From Acidobacteriota bacterium (GTDB lineage Bacteria; Acidobacteriota; Terriglobia; Terriglobales; Acidobacteriaceae): a stretch of 64,000 bases of DNA. The stretch lies in contig JAFATF010000226.1 in the NCBI GenBank assembly GCA_019244045.1, positions 1 to 64,000 on the forward strand, written 5' to 3'. Below the pieces are notes generated by a model. It was given only the letters and a program-made list of their open reading frames with translations. It searched no databases and had not been told where the DNA came from. Every line of letters begins with the position of its first letter. Positions within the stretch are counted from its first letter, which is position 1. Of the stretch, positions 34,757-44,508 are shown piece after piece. A program made the position numbers and the translations under genes.

Positions 34757-35869
34757 ATGGAAGACACGATTCTAGTGACCGGCGGGGCAGGATTTATTGG
34801 GTCAAACTTTATCCTTGCCTGGCTGTCGACCAGAGGCACGCCGGTCATCAATCTCGACAAACTAACCTATGCGGGTAACCTCCGCAATCTGGAGTCGGTT
34901 GCCGGCGATCCTCGTTACCGCTTCGTGCACGCCGACATCCTTGACCGCGAGGCGGTGCGGCAGGTGCTAGCCGACTATCGCCCCGGGGCGATGGTTCACT
35001 TGGCAGCCGAGAGTCACGTCGATCGTTCGATTCGCGGACCTGACGATTTCGTGCGCACCAACGTGAATGGAACGTTTGCCTTGCTTGAAGAGGCGCGCGC
35101 TTACTGGTCCGATCTCGGCTCCTCGAGTAGGAGTCGCTTCCGCTTCCTGCATGTCTCGACCGACGAGGTGTACGGCTCGCTGGCAGCCGACGATACGCCT
35201 TTCTGCGAGGTTACGCCCTACCAGCCCAATAGTCCCTATTCGGCAACCAAAGCGGCCTCCGATCACCTGGTGCGCGCTTATCATCACACCTACGGGCTGC
35301 CGGTCCTGACCACAAATTGCTCCAATAATTACGGACCTTATCAATTTCCCGAAAAGCTGATTCCGCTCATCATCCTAAATGGGCGAAGCGGCAAGCCGCT
35401 CCCCATCTATGGCGACGGCAGGAATGTCCGCGACTGGCTGTATGTCGGTGACCACTGCGAGGCGGTGAGGATCGTATTAGCCGGTGGCGTGCCGGGCCAC
35501 ACCTACAACATCGGGGGGCGCAACGAGAAGCCGAATATCGAAGTGGTGGAGACAATCTGTTCTATTCTTGACGAGTTGTGCCCTGCTGATCCGGTCATGC
35601 CGCACCGAAAATTAATCCGTTTTGTCGAAGACCGTCCCGGCCACGATCGTCGATACGCCATCGATGCCAGCAAAATCGAGCGCGAGCTCGGGTGGAAGCC
35701 AGGGGAAACCTTCGAGAGCGGACTCCGTAAGACGATTCGCTGGTATCTCGAACATGCGGCTTGGATTGAAGAGGTAAGCAGCGGCAGTTATCGGCAGTGG
35801 ATCGAGACCCATTATTCGACCCGGGCGAGCGCCCTCGCCGGTTCTCCGTCACGCAAGGACCCAAGTTAA
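34757..35869 (+). CDS. rfbB: dTDP-glucose 4,6-dehydratase
   Basis: 370 residues. SDR-extended enzyme with NAD-binding [13 protein letters not shown] at the N-terminus, catalytic [15 protein letters not shown] (Tyr-x3-Lys), [12 protein letters not shown] with the Thr-Asp-Glu active residues, and [19 protein letters not shown]. Second step of dTDP-L-rhamnose synthesis. First of three tightly packed genes (rfbB-rfbA-rfbC). The ATG at 34757 follows AGCGGA. Confidence 0.93.
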   Translation: MEDTILVTGGAGFIGSNFILAWLSTRGTPVINLDKLTYAGNLRNLESVAGDPRYRFVHADILDREAVRQVLADYRPGAMVHLAAESHVDRSIRGPDDFVRTNVNGTFALLEEARAYWSDLGSSSRSRFRFLHVSTDEVYGSLAADDTPFCEVTPYQPNSPYSATKAASDHLVRAYHHTYGLPVLTTNCSNNYGPYQFPEKLIPLIILNGRSGKPLPIYGDGRNVRDWLYVGDHCEAVRIVLAGGVPGHTYNIGGRNEKPNIEVVETICSILDELCPADPVMPHRKLIRFVEDRPGHDRRYAIDASKIERELGWKPGETFESGLRKTIRWYLEHAAWIEEVSSGSYRQWIETHYSTRASALAGSPSRKDPS

Positions 35870-36769
35870 ATGCCGGTCAGCTCTTCCCCGTCAAACTATA
35901 AAGGCATTCTTCTGGCAGGCGGTTCCGGCACACGACTTTATCCGGTCACACAAGCGGTCACCAAAAGCTTGCTCCCGGTCTACAACAAGCCGATGATCTA
36001 CTACCCGCTGACCACGCTCATGCTGGCTGGCATTCGTCAAATCCTGATCATCTCAACCCCGCAAGATACCCCCAAATTTGAGGACCTGCTGGGCGACGGC
36101 AGCCGTTACGGGCTCGAGCTTCACTACGCCGTACAAGGCAAGCCTGAGGGCATCGCGCAGGCATTCCTCATCGCCCAGAGGTTCATCGCTTCGAGCGGCT
36201 GCGCGCTGGTCCTCGGTGACAACATCTTCTATGGTCACGATCTGGCGAAGAGCCTTCGCCAGGCGACCGAGACCAACACTGGCGCCAAAGTGTTCGCCTA
36301 CCCGGTTCACGATCCAGAACGTTATGGGGTGGTCGAGTTCGACGCATCGGGACGCGCACTTAGCCTGGAAGAAAAGCCGAAGCAGCCAAAGTCGAAGTAT
36401 GCCGTGGTTGGACTCTACTTCTACGATTCCCAGGTCGTAGAAGTTGCCAAGTCACTGAAGCCTTCCGGGCGCGGCGAACTGGAGATCACCGATGTTAACA
36501 AGGCTTATCTTGAGCGTGGACGGCTCGACGTTATTGTCATGGGACGTGGGATGGCATGGCTGGATACGGGCACGTACGAAGCTCTGATGGAGGCTTCCCT
36601 GTTCATTCAGACCATTGAAAACCGCCAAGGCTTGATGATCGCCTGCCCCGAGGAGATTGCATTTCGCAAGGGTTATATCAGCCGCGATCAGCTGGAGGCT
36701 GCGGCGCGATCTATGAAAAACAGTTACGGCGCCTACTTGCAGCAATTGTTGCACGAGAAGGTATTTTGA
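35870..36769 (+). CDS. rfbA: Glucose-1-phosphate thymidylyltransferase
   Basis: 299 residues. Starts directly after the rfbB stop. Signature [19 protein letters not shown] with [16 protein letters not shown] is the nucleotide-binding site; VLGDNIFYG has the metal Asp; [20 protein letters not shown] and [14 protein letters not shown] are typical. Makes dTDP-glucose from dTTP and glucose 1-phosphate, the first step of the dTDP-rhamnose route. Confidence 0.94.
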   Translation: MPVSSSPSNYKGILLAGGSGTRLYPVTQAVTKSLLPVYNKPMIYYPLTTLMLAGIRQILIISTPQDTPKFEDLLGDGSRYGLELHYAVQGKPEGIAQAFLIAQRFIASSGCALVLGDNIFYGHDLAKSLRQATETNTGAKVFAYPVHDPERYGVVEFDASGRALSLEEKPKQPKSKYAVVGLYFYDSQVVEVAKSLKPSGRGELEITDVNKAYLERGRLDVIVMGRGMAWLDTGTYEALMEASLFIQTIENRQGLMIACPEEIAFRKGYISRDQLEAAARSMKNSYGAYLQQLLHEKVF

Positions 36770-37323
36770 GCTCAGCGAAGATCACCGTAGTCGAAGCGCC
36801 CCTGGCTGGCGCGCTCCTGCTTGAGCCCCAGGTGTTCGGCGACGCGCGTGGTTTTTTCCTCGAGAGTTATAACGAGCACACCATGGCCGACATTGGGATT
36901 GCCCAGCAGTTTGTACAGGACAATCACTCCTTTTCTTCCCACAATGTGCTGCGCGGATTGCATTACCAGGTCGAAAGGCCGCAGGGCAAGCTGGTACGAG
37001 TCGCCGTAGGGGAGATTTTGGATGTGATCGTCGACCTACGCCGCAGTTCTGGGGCCTTCGGAAAAGCGCATGCAGTTCGGCTCTCGGGCGAGAACAAACG
37101 CATGCTCTGGGTTCCCGCGGGCTTCGCTCATGGCTTCCGCGTGGTCTCGGAAACCGCGCACGTGCTGTATAAAGCCACCGATTTCTACGCCCCCGAGCTG
37201 GAGCGCAGCCTTTTGTGGAACGATCCGGCGCTCGGGATCGACTGGCAGCTGGACGGTGAACCCAGCCTGTCGGAAAAAGATCGCAAAGGTGTTCCTTTTC
37301 AGCAGGCGGAAACCTACCGCTAG
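36766..37323 (+). CDS. rfbC: dTDP-4-dehydrorhamnose 3,5-epimerase
   Basis: 185 residues from a TTG at 36766 that overlaps the rfbA stop (TTGA). Cupin fold with [33 protein letters not shown] carrying the catalytic His, and [18 protein letters not shown]. Third step of the dTDP-L-rhamnose pathway. The final reductase gene rfbD is not in the window, so it is either elsewhere or the product is another 6-deoxyhexose. Confidence 0.93.
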   Translation: MSSAKITVVEAPLAGALLLEPQVFGDARGFFLESYNEHTMADIGIAQQFVQDNHSFSSHNVLRGLHYQVERPQGKLVRVAVGEILDVIVDLRRSSGAFGKAHAVRLSGENKRMLWVPAGFAHGFRVVSETAHVLYKATDFYAPELERSLLWNDPALGIDWQLDGEPSLSEKDRKGVPFQQAETYR

Positions 37324-37418
37324 GCCCCAGGCAGCTTGCGGTGAAAGATACATTCCGGCAAAGCCCGGGTATTCGTCGCTCCTTGTGGCCTGCCCTGGAG
37401 CTTGCGCTGCCCGGGATG

Positions 37419-37449
37419 TTGATGACCAAGCACCGGTGACTCTTATAAT
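37419..37449 (+). promoter_or_regulatory. Putative sigma-70 type promoter
   Basis: TTGATG (37419-37424) and a perfect TATAAT (37444-37449), separated by 19 bases, about 70 bases before the isomerase-like gene at 37518. The spacer is longer than optimal. Confidence 0.4.
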
Positions 37450-37517
37450 GCTTGCACGCCGGGAGCCGTCTCCGGGAAGGCGTGCTCGTTCGTTTGACTG
37501 CGCTCAGGGAAGAGGAT

Positions 37518-38657
37518 ATGGATCATAGTTCAGCGCTTCGCGCCACCACTCGCAGAAGTTTTCTCACCACCGGCGGCGGCGTCCTGGCGGCTGCCGCCAT
37601 GCCGCGAGCAGCCCTCACCGGCTCGGACGCGAGTTCCCTCGCCGAGACACCAGAAAAGCTCATGGCGGCGGCAAAGCCCGGAAAGCTTCTCATCGGAGTC
37701 TTCGATCCCGTGTTTGCCGAGCTCAGCCTAGATCAGATGCTGGCCAAAGTTTCCGGCTATGGCCTCGAAGCAATGGAGATTGGAACCGGGGGATACCCCA
37801 ACAATCCCCATTGCCCGATCGACGAATTGCTGCGCGATGAAGGCAAGCTGCGCGCCTGGAAGAAGAAATTTGAGGATCACAATCTTTTGCTGGCCACGCT
37901 GAGCTGTCATGGAAACCCGGTGCATCCCAATCAGCAAATCGCGGCGCGCGATGCCGAAACGTTTCGCAAGACGGTTCTGTTGGCCGAGAGAATCGACGTT
38001 CCCGTGATCGTCGGCTTCTCGGGATGCCCCGGCGGGTCAGCCAACGATACCACCCCGACGTGGGTTACCTACGGCTGGCCTGACGAGCACAAACAGGCGC
38101 TCGAATGGCAGTGGAAGGAAAAAGTAGTTCCCTACTGGAAGCAAGCCGCTCAATTTGCCCGCGCCCACGGCATCCGCAAGCTGGCACTGGAGATGCACCC
38201 CAACTTTGTGGTCTACAATCCTAGGACTCTGATTCGCCTGCGCCAGGAAGTGGGCGAGGAGATCGGCGCTAACTGCGATCTTAGCCACCTGTTCTGGCAG
38301 GGTGCCGATCCCGTCGAGGTAATTCATTTTCTCGGCAAGCAGAATGCAATTTTCCATGCTCACATGAAGGACACGGTCATGTTCAAAGACAACATTAGCC
38401 AGTGCGGAGTCCTGAATTTCGCCTTTCAGCCGCAGGATCTTGCGCAAGCTTCCGAAACCTTTCGTGCGGTGGGCTACGGGCATGGCGCGAATCTCTGGAA
38501 GGATGTGGTGCGCGCCTACATGGAGGTAGGATATCAGGGCATTCTCAGCATCGAGAACGAAGATCCAATCCTGCCGGGTGACGTAGGTGTCGAGCGAGCG
38601 GCGTATGTGCTCAAGAACATTCGTACCGAGTTGCTGGACACTGGCGCCAAGTTTTGA
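37518..38657 (+). CDS. Tat-exported sugar phosphate isomerase/epimerase-like protein
   Basis: 379 residues from the ATG at 37518 with GGGA and AGAGGA upstream. N-terminus TTRRSFLTTGGGVLAAAAM is a twin-arginine signal. The mature domain is a xylose-isomerase-like TIM barrel: GYGLEAMEIGTGGYPNNP, LALEMHPNFVVYNP, NCDLSHLFWQGADP, IFHAHMKDTVMF, and GILSIENEDPIL supply metal-binding His/Asp/Glu residues. It probably acts on a sugar or inositol derivative in the periplasm. First of four same-strand genes for sugar oxidation. Confidence 0.85.
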   Translation: MDHSSALRATTRRSFLTTGGGVLAAAAMPRAALTGSDASSLAETPEKLMAAAKPGKLLIGVFDPVFAELSLDQMLAKVSGYGLEAMEIGTGGYPNNPHCPIDELLRDEGKLRAWKKKFEDHNLLLATLSCHGNPVHPNQQIAARDAETFRKTVLLAERIDVPVIVGFSGCPGGSANDTTPTWVTYGWPDEHKQALEWQWKEKVVPYWKQAAQFARAHGIRKLALEMHPNFVVYNPRTLIRLRQEVGEEIGANCDLSHLFWQGADPVEVIHFLGKQNAIFHAHMKDTVMFKDNISQCGVLNFAFQPQDLAQASETFRAVGYGHGANLWKDVVRAYMEVGYQGILSIENEDPILPGDVGVERAAYVLKNIRTELLDTGAKF

Positions 38658-38756
38658 TCGCCCGGCAAAGGCCGAGATGGTTCCCTTGCCGTACACTTTC
38701 AGCTGACAAACCGCGCTGGACGGCGGAAGCGACAGAGAGGAGGACTGCTAAACAAC

Positions 38757-39578
38757 ATGGATCGGCGCATGTTTCTGGGCACGCTGGCGGGAGCGGTTGT
38801 GGGCAGGCGATGGTTGGCTGCGGCAGCCGACGATCGTAAGATCAACCATCTTGGAGTGCAGCTCTACACGGTGCGCGCGGCTATGGAAAAAGACTTCGAG
38901 GGCACGCTTGCCAAGGTGGCTGCCATCGGCTATCGCGAGGTCGAATTCGCCGGGCTCTTCAATCACCCCGCACCGCAAGTGAAGGCCATGCTCAGGCGCA
39001 ACGGGCTGGTGGCGGTCTCTTCCCATGTCGATTATGGGGTTTTGGCTAAAGATTGGCCGAGGACCTTGGAGGCGGCCAAAATTATGGGACAGGGTTTCAT
39101 CGTGTGCCCTTGGATCGAGGAGAAACTGCGGAATGCTGAGGGCCTCAAGCGGGTCGCCGAAACCTTCAACCGCGCCGGCGAGGCAAGCAGAAAACTCGGA
39201 ATCCAATTTGCTTATCATAACCACGATTTTGAATTTCAACCGGTTGCGGGCAAGCTGCTTTATGACAGCTTGCTCGATCAAACCGACTCCCACTTGGTGA
39301 AAATGGAGATGGATTTATTCTGGATCACCAAAGCGGGAAAGGATCCCTTAGCCTATTTCGACCGCTACCGCGGGAGATTTCCGCTGGTTCATGTTAAGGA
39401 TCGCACCCCGAGCGGCGAGATGACTGAAGTGGGCAGCGGCGCGATCGACTGGAAGCGTATCTTTCGTCAATCCGATCAGGCGGGTATTCAGTACTACATC
39501 GTCGAGCATGATGAGCCCAAATCGCCCTTCGACAGCATTCGAACCAGTTACAGTTATTTATCAGATTTCCGGTTCTGA
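38757..39578 (+). CDS. Tat-exported sugar phosphate isomerase/epimerase-like protein
   Basis: 273 residues. N-terminus MDRRMFLGTLAGAVVGRRW is a short Tat-like signal. TIM-barrel features: HLGVQLYTVRAAMEKDFEG, GYREVEFAGLF, FAYHNHDFEFQP with metal ligands, and PLVHVKDRTPSGEM. AGAGAGGAGG precedes the start. Only weakly similar by eye to the upstream gene product, so not a recent duplicate. Likely works with it and with the GMC enzyme in periplasmic sugar conversion. Confidence 0.85.
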   Translation: MDRRMFLGTLAGAVVGRRWLAAAADDRKINHLGVQLYTVRAAMEKDFEGTLAKVAAIGYREVEFAGLFNHPAPQVKAMLRRNGLVAVSSHVDYGVLAKDWPRTLEAAKIMGQGFIVCPWIEEKLRNAEGLKRVAETFNRAGEASRKLGIQFAYHNHDFEFQPVAGKLLYDSLLDQTDSHLVKMEMDLFWITKAGKDPLAYFDRYRGRFPLVHVKDRTPSGEMTEVGSGAIDWKRIFRQSDQAGIQYYIVEHDEPKSPFDSIRTSYSYLSDFRF

Positions 39579-39599
39579 CTGGAACCCGCAGGATACTCG

Positions 39600-41300
39600 A
39601 TGCTGCAAGTGATTCGCTCGCCCCAAGTATTCGATGTTTGCATCGTCGGCTCAGGCGCAGCCGGAGGCATGGCCGCGAAGGTACTTACCGAGGGCGGACT
39701 GAGCGTCGTCATGCTCGAAGCGGGTCCCTCTCTTCACCCGGCAACTGACTACAAAGAGCATGTCTGGCCCTTTGAATTGCAACATCGCGGCGCCGGGGTG
39801 GGGGCAAGGCTTCGCGGCCTGGTAAACGACGAATTCTTGGCGCCCAACGGCGCCTGGACCATTGCAGGGGAACCGTACACCGTGGCTCCCGGATCGAAGT
39901 TTCAGTGGTTCCGCTCGCGAATCGTCGGCGGGCGCACCAATCACTGGGGACGAATCGCACTGCGCTTTGCTCCCGTTGACTTTAAGCCCCGCGATGGCCT
40001 TGGCGATGAGTGGCCGATCAGCTATCACGACATCGCTCCCTACTACGACAAAGTTGAATCCTACATCGGAGTATTCGGGACGGTCGAGCATATCCCCAGT
40101 GCGCCGGATGGAGTCTTTCTTCCGCCCCCCAAGCCGCGGTGCACGGAACTGTTTGTCAAGCGGGGCTGCGACAAGCTGAACATCCCTTGTATCGCTTCCC
40201 GCCTGGCCATCTTGACCCAGCCGCACCAGGGTCGCCGCGCTTGTCATTACTGTGCGCAATGCGGGCGGGGATGCATTACGGCATCGAATTTCAGTTCCAG
40301 CCAAGTTTCCATCCCCGATGCGCTTGCGACCGGGCGCTTACGGCTTATCACCGATGCTATGGCGCGCGCGGTTATGGTGGACTCCAGCGGGCGAGCCGAA
40401 GCGGTCTCCTACATTGACAAGAACACGCGCAGCGAAGAGCGCGTGCGTGCCCGGGCCGTCCTGGTGGCTGCCAGCGCCTGCGAATCAGCGCGACTCTTGC
40501 TCAACTCCGAGTGCAGATTGTTTCCCCAGGGGCTCGCCAATTCCTCGGGAGTGGTGGGACGGTATTTAACTGACAGCGTGGGCACGTACGGGGCGGGCTA
40601 CTTTCCCCAACTAGAGAAGGTCCCTCCCCACAACCATGATGGGGTGGGGGGTATGCACCTGTACATACCTTGGTGGAAGTATGGCCAGAAAAACGATTTC
40701 CTGCGTGGATATCACATCGAGTTTGGGGGCGGCAGAGGCATGCCGCAAGTGGGTGCTTTCGATCAGGTCTGCGAGAGCCAGGAAGGCTATGGCCGCGCCT
40801 TGAAGGAAAAGATTCGTTCCACCTACGGTGCGTTCATCGGTTTTGATGGTCGGGGCGAGATGATCCCCAATCGTGATTGCTATTGCGACATCGACCCCGA
40901 TGTGGTCGACCAATGGGGCATACCGGTGTTGCGCTTTCACTGGAAATGGGGTGAAAACGAACTGCGCATGGCCAGGGACATGCAGCAAACCTTTCGCAGT
41001 ATTGTGGAGGAGTTGGGGGGAACTTACCTGACCAAGGCGGTGGATGAGAGTGAACACCCTTATGGCATTCCCTATGGGGGGGTGATCATCCACGAACTGG
41101 GGACGGCTCGCATGGGCCTTAGCCCGAAGACATCAGCTCTTAATGGATATTGTCAGGCCCATGATATTAAAAACCTCTTTGTCACCGACGCGGCTTCGTT
41201 TGTATCGAATCCGGACAAGAACCCGACGCTCACGATCATGGCGCTCTCCTGGCGCGCCTCCGATTATTTGCTCGATCAGGCCAAAAAGGGCAATTTATAG
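39600..41300 (+). CDS. GMC family FAD oxidoreductase
   Basis: 566 residues. FAD-binding [19 protein letters not shown] at the N-terminus, [17 protein letters not shown] near the FAD covalent or contact loop, [19 protein letters not shown] with several Cys, and C-terminal [19 protein letters not shown] and [20 protein letters not shown] with the catalytic His/Asn. It resembles the large subunit of gluconate 2-dehydrogenase and fructose dehydrogenase. It has no signal peptide, so it probably travels with the Tat-signalled small subunit encoded next. Oxidises a sugar or polyol. Confidence 0.88.
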   Translation: MLQVIRSPQVFDVCIVGSGAAGGMAAKVLTEGGLSVVMLEAGPSLHPATDYKEHVWPFELQHRGAGVGARLRGLVNDEFLAPNGAWTIAGEPYTVAPGSKFQWFRSRIVGGRTNHWGRIALRFAPVDFKPRDGLGDEWPISYHDIAPYYDKVESYIGVFGTVEHIPSAPDGVFLPPPKPRCTELFVKRGCDKLNIPCIASRLAILTQPHQGRRACHYCAQCGRGCITASNFSSSQVSIPDALATGRLRLITDAMARAVMVDSSGRAEAVSYIDKNTRSEERVRARAVLVAASACESARLLLNSECRLFPQGLANSSGVVGRYLTDSVGTYGAGYFPQLEKVPPHNHDGVGGMHLYIPWWKYGQKNDFLRGYHIEFGGGRGMPQVGAFDQVCESQEGYGRALKEKIRSTYGAFIGFDGRGEMIPNRDCYCDIDPDVVDQWGIPVLRFHWKWGENELRMARDMQQTFRSIVEELGGTYLTKAVDESEHPYGIPYGGVIIHELGTARMGLSPKTSALNGYCQAHDIKNLFVTDAASFVSNPDKNPTLTIMALSWRASDYLLDQAKKGNL

Positions 41301-41310
41301 CGAGATCCTC

Positions 41311-41904
41311 ATGCACTCTGTTTCCCGGAGAGACGTTTTAAAATCTTTGAGCATGGGATTGGCGGGATCTGCCCTGGGCGTTATTGGGACGGAAGCTGCC
41401 GCCTATGCTCGCGCCCTGGTTCAGGCAGATAAGGCGGCGAACCAGGGAAGATACAAACCTAAATTCTTTCCCGACCACCAGTACAAGAGTTTAGAAGCCC
41501 TGTGCCAGGCCATCATTCCAGCGGACGAAAGATCGGGCGGGGCTATCGAAGCGGGAGCGCCGGAATTTATTGATCTGGTGACTAGTGAAAACCCCGAGTA
41601 TCAGCTGGCCATCGGAGGCGGCCTGATGTGGCTCGATAGCGCGTGCGCGGACCGTTTTCACCAGTGCTTCATCTCGTGTACGCCCGCCCAGCAAGCCTCG
41701 ATGCTCGATCTGATTGCTTACCGCAAGAATGCGGAGAGCGATTCGAGCCTTAGCCAGGGTGTGGAGTTCTTCTCTTTTGTGCGAAACCTCACGGCCGACG
41801 CGTATGCAACCAGTGAGATCGGAATCAAGGATCTAGGGTATGTGGGAAATACTTATTTACGGGAATTTCCCGGGTGCCCGCCGGTGCCGGATGATAAGGA
41901 ATGA
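41311..41904 (+). CDS. Gluconate 2-dehydrogenase subunit 3-like protein with Tat signal
   Basis: 197 residues from the ATG at 41311. SRRDVLKSLSMGLAGSALGV is a twin-arginine signal. The mature part FFPDHQYKSLEALCQAIIPA, then APEFIDLVTSENPEYQL and the late GYVGNTYLREFPGC match the small subunit of membrane sugar dehydrogenases. It would carry the FAD subunit out through the Tat pathway. It follows the GMC gene by 10 bases. No cytochrome c subunit follows. Confidence 0.85.
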   Translation: MHSVSRRDVLKSLSMGLAGSALGVIGTEAAAYARALVQADKAANQGRYKPKFFPDHQYKSLEALCQAIIPADERSGGAIEAGAPEFIDLVTSENPEYQLAIGGGLMWLDSACADRFHQCFISCTPAQQASMLDLIAYRKNAESDSSLSQGVEFFSFVRNLTADAYATSEIGIKDLGYVGNTYLREFPGCPPVPDDKE

Positions 41905-41907
41905 ACT

Positions 41908-42858
41908 TTACGCCGCTTTCCTGCCTTCCGGCTTAGCCTCGGGATGACCACGTTCGGCGGCGGCGTGCTCAATTTCAGAATTAATTTCTCCCCCGATAAG
42001 GAATGCAAAACCGGTCACATAGAACCAAAACAGCAGAATAATCACGGCACCGAGTGATCCGTAGCTTCGGCTGTAATTGTTGAAAAAGTGCAGATACACC
42101 CGGAAGGCGAAGGAAACTGCCAGCCAGAGCACGACGCCAACGAAGGATCCGGGTGTAATCCAATACCAGTGCTGCTCTCTAAGATCGGGCCCGTAATAGT
42201 AGATAAGGGCGAAAGAAAGGGTCACAAAAGCGAGCGCGACCGCCCACTGCGCAATTTTCCAGGCAAGCACGCTAACATCGGCCAATCCCAGCTTGCCCCC
42301 TACCCACTCCGCAATGTTGCCTCCATAGAGCACGATAAGCAAAGCCATCATGACAAGAACAGAAATGGCCATGGTGAGCGCGATCGCACGCAGGCGCGCT
42401 TTGATCCAGGAACGAGAATCGCGGACACCGTAGGCAATATTCAGCCCTGACATCAACGATGACATTCCACCGGAGCCCGCCCAGATGGCGAATGCCAATC
42501 CAAAAGCCAGTTTTCCGCTCCCGCTATTGCGTATGATCTCCCGCAGCGTATGCTCGATCAGGGTAAAGGCCGCCGGTGGGAGCACGTGGGAAAGATAGAA
42601 GAAAAGGCTGTCCTGTAAGTGCTGGCTTTGTGAGGCGAACACTCCGAACAAAGATATCAGGAACAACAACATGGGGAAGCCGGCCAATAAGAAGTTATAC
42701 GCCAAATCCGATGCCCGGCTTATTAGATCGTCCTGTCCGATTTCCGACCAAACTCGCTTTCCGAGCTGCTGCGGAGTAAGTCCCCCCAGTTTCCAGATAG
42801 ACTCGATCTGCTCTTTTGTGCTGAGGCGAGATTCGGTGATTTCAGGCACCAGGGTCAC
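41908..42858 (-). CDS. YihY/BrkB family integral membrane protein
   Basis: 316 residues with about six membrane helices. Typical features are RASDLAYNFLLAGFPMLLFL near the N-terminus, GFAFLIGGEINSEIEHAAAE at the C-terminus, and GAVIILLFWFYVTGF just before it. Function in the family is uncertain; it is unlikely to be RNase BN, an old misnomer. Convergent with the small-subunit gene, only 3 bases apart. Confidence 0.88.
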   Translation of the reverse strand: MTLVPEITESRLSTKEQIESIWKLGGLTPQQLGKRVWSEIGQDDLISRASDLAYNFLLAGFPMLLFLISLFGVFASQSQHLQDSLFFYLSHVLPPAAFTLIEHTLREIIRNSGSGKLAFGLAFAIWAGSGGMSSLMSGLNIAYGVRDSRSWIKARLRAIALTMAISVLVMMALLIVLYGGNIAEWVGGKLGLADVSVLAWKIAQWAVALAFVTLSFALIYYYGPDLREQHWYWITPGSFVGVVLWLAVSFAFRVYLHFFNNYSRSYGSLGAVIILLFWFYVTGFAFLIGGEINSEIEHAAAERGHPEAKPEGRKAA

Positions 42859-43241
42859 TCCCCCGCCCTTGGGATTCCCCCTTTAAGGTGCACGTTGCCC
42901 GGAGGAGTGAGACTTCTGGACGCCTGCTCGCAGGCGATTTTGAACATGAGGAATTTTTCCCCTAGACCTGAGGACTTGGACAGCTGTTCCAATCATGAAG
43001 GCCGGCCAGTAGGTGCACCTCTGGGGAGGGAGAGTAAGGGTTGACCCATTATGACCAATAGCTTCAACTTATCCCGCGGGGGGTTTAGCGACGCGAGCAA
43101 CTCCGCAACCGGAATCTGCCCGGCGTTCTAAAGCCGCATCGCGCCTTGCGCCCTTAGACGAAATATCTCTCGCCGACTATGATCAGCACCGATCCTGATG
43201 CTCGTGAACTTGGGAATCGATCCTTGAACGGTAGTGACCGC
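42859..43241. other. Intergenic region with one short hairpin
   Basis: 383 bases upstream of the YihY gene. A GCCTGC-TC-GCAGGC hairpin near 42920 is followed by ATTTTG on the plus strand but serves no obvious gene. Nothing else recognised. Confidence 0.4.
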
Positions 43242-43466
43242 TCAGGCGGCTTTTCCGAAAGGCCTTCCGGCGACACACGCGTGCTGGCACTCGGAGCAGT
43301 AGCTGCGCCCGCATTGTGGGCAGAGATTTTCATGCGCGTCGCAAATCGCCGTTCCGCAGGCCTGGCACACTGTGACCGCGGCCTCATGGCAGAGGGATCG
43401 ATGGTCGCTTTTGACTTCTATAAGCGGCACTTCGCACCAGCGCTCTGATTCGACAAGTAAAGTCAT
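43242..43466 (-). CDS. Small cysteine-rich zinc-binding protein
   Basis: 74 residues with eight Cys and several His: LCHEAAVTVCQACGTAIC, DAHENLCPQCGRSYCSEC, QHAC. The pattern suggests a double zinc-binding (treble-clef or B-box-like) module. No family name can be given. It may bind protein or nucleic acid. The ribosome site is weak, GAAAGGAAGGG lying about 15 bases before the ATG. Flanked on both sides by gene-poor DNA. Confidence 0.6.
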   Translation of the reverse strand: MTLLVESERWCEVPLIEVKSDHRSLCHEAAVTVCQACGTAICDAHENLCPQCGRSYCSECQHACVAGRPFGKAA

Positions 43467-44126
43467 ATCCGGCTCTAAGCCCTTCCTTTCGAAAGTTACT
43501 CGACCAACGAGAGCTGGATACTAGAGTCACCTTCGGCGAGCGTCTATCGGGTATTTACCGTAGGCAATCCAATTTAGCAGCTGCGCTACGATTTTCCCCA
43601 GCAAGTTCCGGGAGTATTTTCCCCCCCAAGACGCCTGTCATGCGAGGAGCGGCAGGGCAGTCGCCAGCTCGAGTTCGTTCCCATCCTGAGAAGGTGTCGA
43701 TATATTATCGGTAATTATATGTTGTCTTTGTTATAAGTGACGGCAACGAAATTCAGAACTGGGTAATGGACCATGATGCCCCGAGACATACACCAACCCA
43801 CTTCTCTGCGCGCGGGCTCGGCGAAGGCCGCTCCTCGATTGAAGCCGGAACTGCCGCATCCTATCCCGTGTTTGGCTTAGCCGACAACTCTTTGCCCTTA
43901 AATGCATATCCACATCCTCTCCCCACGGGGGATCACCCGGAAGCACCCGGATTTGGCTGTGCGACTCAGCGGAGGCACTTGGCTTGGTCACGTGCGTGGC
44001 AAAATTCTGTGGCGTCAAAGCTCGAACCGCCTGCCTGACGCTTTACGTTGCCGAAACTTCGAACCAATCCTCACCTTGACTCAGCGTTTAGAATGTAGTT
44101 AATCCCTATTCGAAAGTTGGCTGGGC
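43467..44126. other. Gene-poor stretch, partly AT-rich
   Basis: 660 bases without a supported gene. An AT-rich patch at about 43700-43740 (TATATTATCGGTAATTATAT) stands out from the GC-rich background and may be a promoter or a binding site. A TTTAGAATG resembling a -10 lies near 44088, about 40 bases before the next start. No RNA gene seen. Confidence 0.4.
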
Positions 44127-44489
44127 ATGGCTTGCCTTCGAAGTGGCGAGCGTTCGGAGCAGCGAGTGATCGAGCGCAATATCGGCGATCAATTGAGCTA
44201 CTACATTAAGCCCGGGGGTCCGGTAACTGCCGTGATGCCGGACCAGGACGAAACGTTTTCCTTGAAATTCATCCAGGATTTCGTGGGGCCACATGTCGAA
44301 TTAGCTTGTTATACGCCCGAGGGTTACGCTTTGGTGCGCGATGTCAATGCCGATCAGGAAGGGTTGCCGATCAACGACGTCGCCAGCTCAATTCTGGCCG
44401 AAGCCACGGGACAAAGCGGCGTGATCCGCGGACGCGCTTTTCTGATTCACCCCAAGCATTTTGATCGCCGCCTTGTACCGGCAGCTTGA
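44127..44489 (+). CDS. DUF3846-like hypothetical protein
   Basis: 120 residues; an internal GTG near 44167 is an alternative start. The segment ETFSLKFIQDFVGPHVELAC, then YALVRDVNADQEGLPINDVA and GVIRGRAFLIHPKH, follows the layout I recall for DUF3846 (a strand-helix unit ending in a G-x-A-L-L strand). DUF3846 proteins are often phage or plasmid associated and of unknown role. Convergent with the TamB gene, 20 bases apart. Confidence 0.6.
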   Translation: MACLRSGERSEQRVIERNIGDQLSYYIKPGGPVTAVMPDQDETFSLKFIQDFVGPHVELACYTPEGYALVRDVNADQEGLPINDVASSILAEATGQSGVIRGRAFLIHPKHFDRRLVPAA

Positions 44490-44508
44490 TCCGGCAATTC
44501 GATCCTGG

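Noticed and set aside
43766-44038. 90-codon open frame in the gene-poor stretch
   Set aside because: Low protein-like character, no ribosome site and no recognised motif.
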